This document shows positions 11,976-22,240 of a stretch of DNA of 64,000 nt, piece by piece. The notes below the pieces were generated by a model. It was not told the DNA's origin, did not search any database, and was given only the letters and a program-made list of their open reading frames with translations. Position 1 is the stretch's first letter, and the number at the start of each line of letters is the position of its first letter. The stretch lies in NCBI GenBank assembly GCA_013399695.1, contig VXAU01002309.1, positions 778,847 through 842,846 of the forward strand, read 5' to 3'. Both the position numbers and the translations under genes were made by a program. This DNA comes from Formicarius rufipectus (Eukaryota; Chordata; Aves; Passeriformes; Formicariidae).

Positions 11976-14900
11976 CACATTTCAGTCACTTGGATTTATT
12001 CCATTTCAAAGCCATGTGTTCTTTATGCTCCCGGTTGTCTTCTACCTACCTTCAGCGCCTCAGATCTACTTCTTCTTTCACTTTACATGGTCACCATGTT
12101 GACAGCAAAGCACAGTCAGATCTTATGCTGCAAAAAGTGTCTCAAGTTACCTGATGTTTACACATAAAAATATCAGTTGCAACAACTGAAACACCTTCTC
12201 CTCTGAGAAAGTAAGATTTTGAGGTCAAAGCTCTGGAATTCAAGTGGTGCTGTGTCGACATAGCACATACTGGCACAAATAGTGACATCTCCCAGTCACC
12301 CTTCACTACCATGACAGGAGGACAGGTAAGTGACAGCTGCCTCTCTGCTTTTCACATGCAGAATACTCAAATGTTTATAACACAACATCTAGATCCAGAT
12401 TTTGCAGTAATGCTCAGACTAACTTAATAAGGTTTGTCACATTCACAAAACTGCCAAATTGATTTTCTAAAGTCATCAGAATTTATGAGTTTGTAAAAAA
12501 ATCCCATTACATATAGAAAATGCCCTTAATTTTTGGGTTCCTTTGTTGCAACCTCTTCTTCTGCTTCTCCATGTAGACTGCAAAACTGAAACCCTTATTT
12601 TCTCAGTACTTGTTAGTGCTGAGAACATTGGTGCTATGGTGCAGAATAAGGGCTACAGGAGCTTGGAAACTTAAGTGAATCCCATTTCCACATTAGTTTT
12701 CAGAGAGATTTCTTAGATAGTCCTTTATTGAAAAGAGAAGGAAACTCTCCCAAACTCTCTCTTTCTTGGAATAGCTTTCATATACATACACAGTCTGAAA
12801 GAAAAAATATTCTATATGAGCAAGTTTATAGAAGGTCACAACACTTCCACCGAAGGGACATGGTCTTGTTTCTGCTGAGATTACTAGTTAAATTCCCATG
12901 AGCTTGAGTCATAGTTAAAGCGGAATGTGAACAAAATACAGATTAGCTCCCTAAGCTGTCTAATAAATTTTACCAAGTTGCTGTTGGTTTTAGGTATTTG
13001 AGTTTCAGACAAATGATAGAGATATGGGAAGTGGAGGAACAAGAAGAGAAACAGAGAAAACTGTTTTGTCTGGACTGAAGGAATGCTGCTACAACTTGTC
13101 TTTTAAATATTAAATTGACATTGTGTGCTGAAATGAAAATTGTTTTCTTTCTCAATTTCATTTTGAAACAACCACATTTTTGTATCTTTCTTTGCAAAAA
13201 TACTGTGTTCCAACACTGCATGTTAAGTAAGCAAACATTTTTGCAGAATCAACAAACTTTTTTGCCATTTGAAATTTCCAATCATATGTCAGATATATCA
13301 TCAAAAACCAGAAACAGCTGTTCCTGCTTTGTTGAGTATAAAGAGCAAATTTAAAGACAATGCTGCAATTCCCAAGTAGCTCATAATGTTTTTGTGGTGC
13401 GGATGAGAATAGTCTCCTCAGGCTTTGGGACATCTCTGGTAGCCTCTGGAAGGCACTGAAGATGACAGGATATAAGGATGAGGATATTTCGATCCTTGTG
13501 TCTGGCTGGGTTTATTTTTTGAAAGAGTATAGACACAAGACTAAGATCAGTGAGAAGGACATTTTTACCAGTTTGGGACAATCATGTCACAAGCCGAGCA
13601 ATTCAGGTGCCCAGACCTAAGAGTACCAAGGAGACAAATTCAACTATGACTCACATCCAACAGCAGACCCTTCTGGAGCAGCAGCAGAAGGTGAAGTGAC
13701 CTGGTCATTGATGACCTCAGATGCCTCTAACTAGTCATTTTAATTGCTCCTGGGGCATTGTGGCTTCTCCCTTCCTGTCTCCTGACATAACTCTTGTGAC
13801 CACTCAGCCCTTGGGAACAGCTCTTGAGTGTGAAGCCACAGTTTTTCTAGGGAATCAGTCTCTTCTGGAGAAAAACAGCTTCCCAGTCACTATGGGCTGG
13901 AGGGCACTGAACTACCAACCACATTCAAGTGCAGGTTGTGACCTGCTGTTGGCAGAGAAGCAATTAGTACAAAGCCAAGCAAGCAACAGCTCCTTTTACT
14001 CATCCTATATTCTCTCATCTTTTGATTGTGGCTGGTAATTGTGGTGTTAGCAGGGATGTGGTCGCATCAAACCTAACATTAGATTTACCACTGGCTCTAT
14101 GATGAACCTTGTGGTCCTGAAAGGAAGCCTAAGTGATGAAAGGAGAAACCTCTTCTGAGTGGGCACAATCCTAACAAGAGAGAAAACAAGACAAAAGCTC
14201 ATTTTTGGGGGGTTGACTATATATATAGATACTATTTTAAAGTATTTCTTACTCCTGATCTGTTCTACCTGAAACTGAGTTTCTCCATCTGGATGTCCTC
14301 AGCTCCCCTGCCTCACATGTGCATCAAGTAGGCTCACCAGAGAAATCTGAAAAGGGCTCGCAACATTGGGAGACTCTAATACAATTACTGCATGTACAGA
14401 AAGATCCACGGGGCTATGTAGTTTTACCATTAAATTGTATTAAATGCTAACCACAAATGGAGAAAGCCATAAGGGAAAATGACACTATACATCAACCTTT
14501 ATTGTATGGGACTGTGTAGTTGCAACCCAAACAAATTAGGCAATCACATGGGAAAATTCAACATCATCCTGTTAAAGAGTTTGTTTTCAATACAGTTCCT
14601 AGGGTACTTTAGAACCCAAACAAATAGAGGCTCTTCAGTTGTTAACTCATAGGATTGCACACAGTGAGGACTTCTCCAGTTATTCTGATTTGTTCTAACT
14701 CAGGCCCAGGGAGAAGAAACAACAGCACAATCAGCTTCAGGAAGTAAGTTATTTGGATGAAAATGTGAGGCATGAAGACACATGAAGACACAATGATTAA
14801 ACTGGTGATCAAAAATACTTACACCTTGAATCTCTTCATCAATGTGCTTTTGCTATTATTTTTCAATGCTGTGCAGGTAAATAACCTATAAGACTGACAA

Positions 14901-15144
14901 ATTTTAAGTTGGATTCCATTTGGTGACATGGTTACTTTTTGTGTCTATGGCTACCTCGTTCTGATCCATGGTGGGAACTCCTGAGGAAGTTTGGGATCAA
15001 ACACAAGCAATGAGTTCATTTGGCTGATTAAGCAAGTTCAGGATGACATTCCAGCCTGAGGTGTTCCTCATCCATGGCACTTAACTGTATGGGTATCTTA
15101 TAAGCACAAAATGACCAAATCAGGAAGCTGTGTCACACCTCCAC

Positions 15145-15233
15145 TTTGCATAATTTGCTGCTAGAGCTTCAGTGGTTTGTGACATCACAACAGATTAAGG
15201 AATTAGTATGCGAACTTCCTTTAATTATGCAAA
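15145..15233. promoter_or_regulatory. Inverted POU/homeobox-like motif pair (candidate regulatory element)
   Basis: TTTGCATAATT at 15145-15155 recurs as its exact reverse complement AATTATGCAAA at 15223-15233. Between them lie 'gtgacatcac' (CRE/AP-1-like) and further ATTA cores. POU-domain and homeodomain factors bind ATGCAAAT- and TAATTA-like sites, so this could be an enhancer piece. Conservation between species was not tested and the motifs are short. Confidence 0.3.
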
Positions 15234-16516
15234 ATAAAACCATCATGGAACTGCTTCCAGAAGCATTTAATATCTAGCAATTATGGACAAGTCAAAAGGT
15301 CAAGAGGTTCATGCTAGCTGTGTTTATATTGAGTTAGGCATTTGGGCCTTCCACATATTTTCCTTTCCATTCATCTCCCCATCCTTCAGCCCCCTCCTTC
15401 TTTGGTACTCTTAGCAATCACATACCACTTGGATGATTCTTAAAGCACTAAAAACCTTTTCATGAAGCTGTTTCAACAGCAAAAATGGATCCAGGATACA
15501 TGAACTGGCATCAAAACCAGTGACTATTGGCAGGGACTTCCCTTTACTCATCCCCCTTTTTAACTACTTTTATTGTCTTCTGGTACTTTAAATCAGAGCC
15601 CTTCTGCTGACCAGCACATATTTCCAAGTTGGCTGCTGGGGACATTTGGTTTAGGCAACTATGCCTTATCTGTTTTTTCCCCTATGTTGGCTGGTGGAGA
15701 AAATCCCACCCATAGCAAATATTTAGAAGACGTCATTATCTGCCTATCTTTTTATTTGCACTGAGCATCCTTTGTTTGAGACTTAGAGAAACTGTATGAT
15801 TCAGGAACAGGAAGAGCTGGGACAGACAGACTGGGACTATACAGAGTACTGAGGAAATTCTAAAGAAGAACAATGTGTCCTGTGTTGTGTCCTGGTTTAG
15901 CTTCAGGGCAGTAAGTGCTGAATTTTTCTCTAACCCTTGGACAGGAACTGCATGTGTGTCAGCAAAGAGAGTTTGGAATATCTGGGCAACACCTGTGGAT
16001 TGATTTGATTTTTTAATATGCTTGTTTCCAGACATTCATCCAGCTCTGCAAGCACTGTAGACTTTATTATAACGATTACAGACACAGAGCAACTTCTTGG
16101 TATTGTGGGACTAATGCTTTTCTTTCAATTGGAAGATTTCTAATTCTGTTAAGTGATTATTGGTATTTTGAAAAGAATATATTTTTTGTGAATCCTTAGA
16201 GTGTGATTTACATTTCAACTAAACCGACTTTGTGTTGGACCACTGGTATAAAAGTGTCTGCAGATGATCCTAAAGTGTATTACATAATAAAGATCTATCA
16301 TCTCTAGAACAATATGGGGACACACACTACACTCACGCACACCAAGAACTTACTATTAAAACTGAAGGATTTTTAAAAACTAATTTAAAAAGTGCATTGC
16401 AATAAACTTTCTGAACTCATAAAGAAAGTTTTAAAAATAATAGTGATGGTTACTTACATACTAACTGGATAATTATTTTAGAATTACTTTGAAGGGGACA
16501 GAGCACACACCCTGCA

Positions 16517-16538
16517 GGTAATAGCCTGGTAATAGCCT
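16517..16538. repeat. Tandem duplication of an 11-mer
   Basis: GGTAATAGCCT occurs twice with no spacer, bounded by CCTGCA on the left and GCAG on the right. A small replication-slippage duplication. Confidence 0.9.
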
Positions 16539-17839
16539 GCAGATATTAATGAAGCAACTCATCAGGACGGGGCACTTGGTGTTTGAGTGATGTTTATTAT
16601 GGTAATAGCCATTGAAGTCACTGTGAATAACTGTGACAATGGCACTGTGGAATTTCAGCCTTATTTCCATATCAAATCATTTTCACTGACAGGTGAAAGG
16701 GTAAGGTTTCTGTTTGCTGGGCACACAAAGTCACAATGGGCAATTGAGGATATGTTGATGCTTTCTCTTTAATATGTCACCTATGATCAAGATACTGAAA
16801 ATCAGATTCTTCATTCAGATAAAAGTATGTAAATTTGTCACCTTAAAAGTTTTTCATTGTTCCTGGGAATGCAACAGTGACTGTGCTCAGATTGTATCTT
16901 CAGTCACAGCTTGGGCAATCTTCACAGCAGCATGCACAAGAATAAAGAGACTTTACTTAGGAGTTTGCTCAGCCAGTTATGCATCAGATGAAGAGAGGGA
17001 TATCTACATCTGAAGCAGACCTGGTTATGTTAATGTAGCTCTTTTGCATATCTTTTCATTATTCCCAATAGTAGCATCACAATCAGCACTAAATACCCTC
17101 TTGACTATTTTGATAAGAGGGAAAAAAAAAAAGTATTTTCTTTCTTTTCTTTTTCCCCAGTCATGTTTCTTGCTGGATCTACCTCTGAGCAATGTACAAT
17201 GTATTCACAAAGAAAAGATATTGAGAAAGTTGGTAACGCAAAGAGTGATGGTAAAATAATAGCCTTAGGAAGTAGGCATGGAGTTTCCATACACAGCAGG
17301 AAATAACCTTTTTGAATGGAGAATCTCTATAAATTAACACAAGGCTCTTTGGAAACCTATCATTAAATATCACTTCTTGCTAGTGCAAGACACCCCATCT
17401 CATATAAATGCACTCACAAGCTCTGAAGAAGGAAACTGCTATTGAACTGTCTGATGGATCACCCAGACTAAGCTTTCTGCTTTGGGCTTTTGGGATGTGC
17501 TTGAGCATGACAAATCCACATTGGATAAGACCTATATACAGTTTGTCTTTTGAGAATCATTCAAAGGCTTGATCAGGAACACCAAGCTACCAGGGCAGTC
17601 CATTGAATTTGGACAACTCTTATGAGAACATTAAGTTTCAAAGAAGGTCATGTTTAGGACAAAAGCCTGTTGGCAACCTCTCAGATTTACAAACCTAACA
17701 TTACAAAACTACCCTTACTTTGTAGGTGCCTGTTCTCAATAATTACCTCCCTAACCCAGTACTTCCTTGGAACTGGTCTTCAGGCTCTATGCATGCTCTG
17801 AGGCCTCATCTGGGGGATGGTTTGAGAATTGTGTCCAAA

Positions 17840-17890
17840 GCCTCCCTCTCTCTGTCTCCAAAATGAGTAATAGTATCTGTTTCATACATC
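17840..17890 (+). repeat. Probable ancient MIR/L2-type repeat tail
   Basis: 'ctccctctctctgtctccaa' followed by 'aatgagtaatagtatctg' and 'tttcatac' follows the order of the MIR/L2 3' segment (ctctgtgcctcagtttcc, ctgtaaaatggg, ataatagtacct, ctcatag). The similarity is gapped. Such copies predate birds and survive as relics. Recognised by pattern only. Confidence 0.4.
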
Positions 17891-19850
17891 TGCTTTCTTC
17901 CCAAGAAAATATGAGGCCTTGGGCTCTAGAGTTGAAATTCCCCCTCTGTTATCTCCAGGAGGTGCCCTAGGTGTAAGATTTCATATACTTCAGAAGGTTA
18001 CATGTCCTCATCTTCCACCTGAATCTATGACATGGAAGACACAGAAGTGCAGTATCTCAGGGTCCAGGCTGCAACCCACATCTCTACCTAATGGTTATTT
18101 ATACCCACCTGGCACACAAGGCAGCGCTGGATGACAGATTCAACTTCCTTCCGTTCCTCATGTGTTGGAGCCTTCATGGCTGAAGAAAAATACCAATTCC
18201 AGGAAGCCCTTAGTACATCTGCTCTTGTCAGTCACTGAGAGCAAACTGAACACTAAGGATTTGCCTGCAGTCTCTTTTCTGCCTTTTGTTGCGAGTTTTG
18301 GGCTGATCCATTATCGACTAAATGGGAATCTTGCCATCATCTTGGCATTGGATCAGTCATCATCTGACTGGAAAAAGTGACATAAAGTTTCTAATAACAC
18401 AGATACTGGCTTTATGTAGTGCTTTTTGTCAGACAACATCATGTAGTTTTAACCTCTGTGTGTATGATTTGCTTTAAGCAACCACTGAAAAGCAACCACA
18501 TGTGGGGAGAAAGGTGACTGCAATGAAACAGTTTACAGCACAGTTTTGTTATGATAGCACATCTCTCCAGTTCATGAACCTCCAGGCAACAAATGATAAC
18601 ACAAGGAAGATGTGCAGTGCAAAACTAGTAAAAACATGATTAACATTGTTTTTGAAATCTGAATTAGTTGCCCATGTTGACATTTTGAATAGAAAAAGTT
18701 ATTAAGAATTCTTTGTGACCTTTTTCCTTCTTATCTCTCCTTCATGAAATTCAATTTCTGAGTAAGTTCAGTTTCAACAGCCTTGTTAGTCTGATTCGTA
18801 TTTCTAGTTTCATCCATCTTTTGCGTTTGTAAAGGAATAGTAAGTGAAATGGATGATCACTCTGTATGCAAATCTGTTGCATAATGACACATTTTTCAAT
18901 GACTGTCTTTGAAAAGTTCTTTATATTGTGCAGTGGGAGAAAGAGGAAATCTATAGATTTCAAGTTTTTAAACTCATTATGAATCATTTGCAAATGGGCT
19001 TAAAATGCAAAAGAAGTGTATTTGTTCTAAGGTGACTATGTCTGTCTCTTGCCATATTCTAATAGTGGAACTTAAAGTAAAAAACACCCTACTTTTTCAC
19101 CCCACTTTCAGGCAACTGTGTTCCAGCACAGTGACACGAACCTTGAATTACATGCACCTGACAACACGTGCTTGCTTGATTCCCTTAACTTTAACAATTA
19201 TAAGTGCTTAACTCAGAGATGTTGTGTTGTGAAGAGATGCTGATTTGAACTTGCCTTCATACAAACGTCAGAAAATGACTATCTGTTTCCAAAAGGCTAA
19301 GGCGGGACAGATGAAAGAATTGAGTGGGTGTTAACTGTCGACATCATCTGCCTGTTTGAACAGCTGAGTCAAAACACAGGGTCGGTATTACAATGGGTTT
19401 GCAGCTGCAGGACACCTATAAAGGCACTGAAAGACTGGAAAGAATTTCTAGGAGGGATTTTCACTTCAAAAATGAAAGCAGTGGGATTTCATTTCAGAGA
19501 AAATATTACAGAAGTCTATCCTTCTCTAAACGCATGTAATAGCAGTGAAATGCTGAAGCACTGGATAAAAACAAAGACATTGGCAAAGTCAAACCACTGA
19601 GGGATAGGAGGGGTTTGTCAGCAGTAGATTAGTTTGCTGCAGGCTTCTCACCATATGTCTCCCAATGCTGCCTCTACTGGACTGAAATTTACTACTATAG
19701 GACAAATAATTAATGTTATTAATGAAGTTACTATAAATCTGACATTAAGGACAAAACCCAAGTAGCTAGGATGTGAGTCAGCAGCAGAAAAGGGCCTGGA
19801 AAATGTCCACCCTTAAGCAGTAATGAAACACAGAGGAATGACATTTTTAT

Positions 19851-20090
19851 AGATCATAGGCTATGCCGATTTGGAAGGCATCCATCAGGATCATCAAGTC
19901 CAACTCCTGGCCCTTCAAAGGACACCCCAAGAATCACACCTTGTGCCTGAGAGTATTGTCCAAATGCATCTTAAACTCAGACAGGCTTGGCGTAGTGACT
20001 GTTTTCCTGGGGAGCCTGTTCTGGTGCTTAACTGCCTTCTTGGTGAAAAATGTTTCCCTAATATCCAACCTAAATCTCTCCTGACTCCAT
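19851..20090 (-). mobile_element. CR1 LINE 3' end (antisense), about 240 bp
   Basis: Read on the minus strand this is a CR1 3' UTR. On the plus strand the complementary blocks are 'atcaggatcatcaagtccaa', 'ggacaccccaagaatcacac', 'ctgagagtattgtccaaatg', 'cctggggagcctgttctggt' and 'ccctaatatccaacctaaat'. This version (complement of 'ttggacttgatgatccttgtggatccc') is the same subtype as the long CR1 at 20630-22240, only 540 bp away in opposite orientation. It is 5'-truncated; the tail repeat at the left is decayed. Confidence 0.93.
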
Positions 20091-20400
20091 CAGATCTGAG
20101 CTGAAAGCTTAATGAAAGATGAGGCAGGACACTAATTCCATTGTTATCCATCTTTTTCAAAATACAAACTTCTTAAGTGTCCCTTGTTACATCTCACACT
20201 CAGATTAACTTTAGGTTTGAATAAACTGGCTGATAGTAATAAATATGAAGGTCTCAACTCACTTTTCAGGTCCATAAAAACAAGACCTGGTCTTACTTAA
20301 TTCTACAATCTTGCATCTGCAAGTCGAAGCCTGTGTCCAAGTTTCTTTGACCTCAGTGACAGTAAGCTTGTGCTCTTCACAAATATAATCACAACTTGGA

Positions 20401-20484
20401 CCTGGCAGTGTTAGGTTAATGGTTGGACTCAATGATCTTTGAGGCCTTTTTGGACCTTAATGATTCTGTGATTGTAATGATTCT
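20401..20484 (+). mobile_element. CR1 LINE tail fragment (sense), about 85 bp
   Basis: 'cctggcagtgttaggttaat', then 'ggttggactcaatgatcttt' and 'ggaccttaatgattctgtga', is the last part of a CR1 3' UTR with ATTCTGTG-type terminal units. It belongs to a different CR1 subtype from its two neighbours, which use 'gatccttgtggatccc'. A separate, very short insertion. Confidence 0.88.
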
Positions 20485-20629
20485 AAAACACTTAAAGCAA
20501 AATCTGCCTTTCCTTTCTGCACTACAAATCTGAGGTTACCCTTACCTTTTCTAACAATGCTGGTGTTGTATTTATTCACTTTCCAGGACTGCTAGGTTAA
20601 ACCCAGCCAAATGCTAGTCCTAGGCTTTC

Positions 20630-22240
20630 TGAAAAGACCAGATCCCTGAGCTGGAGGACCATGACTCCAAGAATGATCAACTCCCAGTCAACCCTGAAAC
20701 TGTGCAGGATCTGCTGCTCCTGTGGGATCCCTACAAATTTGTGAGTCTGATAGGAATCATCCAAGAATCTTCAAAGAGCTAGATGATGTCATCACAAAAC
20801 CTCTCTCAATGATTTTTGAGCAGTCTTGGGAATCTGGAGAAATCAGAGCTGGCTGGAAGCTGGCAAATACTGTCCTGATTTTCAGGAATGGCAAGAAGGA
20901 CTATTCCAGAAACTACAGACCCGTCAGTCTCACTACACTGCCTGGAAAAATCATGGAGAAGATTAAAATAGGAGGTATTGAAAAACACCTGAAAGACAAC
21001 GCAACCATCGGTCACAGCTAGCATGGCTTCATGAGAGAAAAGTCCTGCTTCTCAAACCTGATTTCCTTTTATGACAAGGTAACCCACCTAGCTGATCAAG
21101 GGAAGCCAGCTGATGTAATCTTTTTGGATTTCAGTAAAGCTTTCAATACTGTCTCTCAGAGGATCCTTCTGGACAAACTGTCCAGCACAGCTGGATAAAC
21201 ACATCATGTGGTGGGTGAGCAATTGGCTCACTGGTCAAGCACAGAGGGTAACAGTGAATGAGGTGACATCAGACTGACGACCTGTCACTATTGGGGTTCC
21301 ACAGGGCTCCATCCTTGGCCTTGTGCTCTTCAGCGTCTTCATAAATAACTTGGGCACAGGACTGGAGGGGATACAAAGGAAGTTTGCAGATGACACAAAA
21401 CCGAAATGAGATGTTGCCTCCCTCAAAGGCAGGAGGACCCTGTAGAGAGACCAGATAAATTAGAGAGCTAGGAAATCACCAACCATGTGAAGTTCAATAG
21501 AGGGAAGTGGTGGATTCTGCAACTGAGATGGAGCAACCCTGGATGTACAGGCAGACTGGGGAATGAGGTGCTGGAAAGCAGTGCCATGGAAAGGTTCCTG
21601 AGGGTCCTGGTGGATGGCAAGTTGAATATGAGTCAGCAGTGCCAGGAGGGTGTGCCATGTCCTGGGGGGCATCAGGCACAGTGTCGCCAGCCAGTTGAGG
21701 GAGGAGATTGTCCTGCTCTGCTCTGCACTGGGGCGGCCTCGCCTGGAATACTGTGTGCAGTTTTGGGCAACTCAGTATAAGAAAGATATTTAGCAATGAA
21801 GATAGTGAAAGGCCTTGAGAAGAAGCCGTATGACAAGAGGCTTGAGGTCACTTGGTCTGTTCAGCCTGGAGAAGAGGAGACTGAGGGGACACCGCATTGC
21901 AGTTTCTTTATGAGGGGAAGAGGAGGCACAGGCGCTGATCTCTTCTCTGTATTGACCAGTGGCAGCACCAGAGGGAATGGCCTGAAGTTGTGTCAGAAGA
22001 AGTTTAGGTTGGATGTTAGAGAGAGGTTCTTCATCCAGAGGGTGGCAGGGTGCTGGAGCAGGCTCCCCATGGAAGTGGTCACCGAACCAAGCCTGACAGA
22101 GTTCAAGGAGCATTTGGACAATGCTCTTAGGCACATGGTGTGACTTTTGGGGATGGTCCTGTGCAGGGATAAGAGTTGGACTTGATGATCCTTGTGGATC
22201 CCTTCCAGCTTAGCCTATTCTGTGTTTCTGTGATTTTGTG
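20630..22240 (+). mobile_element. CR1 LINE, 1.6 kb, with decayed reverse transcriptase and 3' UTR
   Basis: The longest repeat in the window, a 5'-truncated CR1. Positions 20722-21198 encode the start of the reverse-transcriptase (RT) domain in one frame: NYRPVSLT at 20911-20934, then FLDFSKAF at 21121-21144, which holds the first catalytic Asp. An in-frame TAG lies at 21019. Near 21190 the frame shifts, and the second segment carries GVPQGS (about 21293) and FADD at 21383-21394 with both catalytic Asp. It also has a TGA at 21275 and ends at 21407. The rest is degraded coding sequence and a CR1 3' UTR with 'gttggacttgatgatccttg' and a terminal 'ttctgtg' run. The frame breaks mean it cannot make RT. 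The left border is approximate. Confidence 0.95.
20722..21409 (+). pseudogene. CR1 ORF2 reverse-transcriptase remnant
   Basis: Remnant of the LINE polyprotein responsible for target-primed reverse transcription in CR1 elements. Palm-domain motifs are still readable: NYRPVSLT, FLDFSKAF, GVPQGS and FADD. It is broken by a TAG (21019, at a site that is Gln in the family by my recollection), a frameshift near 21190, a TGA (21275, probably a former Trp codon) and a final stop at 21407. The endonuclease domain and the N-terminal half are missing through 5' truncation. Confidence 0.9.

Larger units (their letters stand above)
11976..19850. other. Unique non-coding DNA
   Basis: About 7.9 kb without a recognisable gene. 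It contains a tandem 11-mer (GGTAATAGCCT twice, 16517-16538), an inverted pair of POU-like motifs (15145-15233) and a MIR/L2-like relic (about 17840-17890). Open frames reach about 105 codons and are unrecognised. Confidence 0.6.

Noticed and set aside
12321..12331. Perfect splice donor GACAG/gtaagt
   Set aside because: No convincing acceptor with an open frame upstream. A 9-base consensus donor is expected about once every 130 kb per strand by chance.
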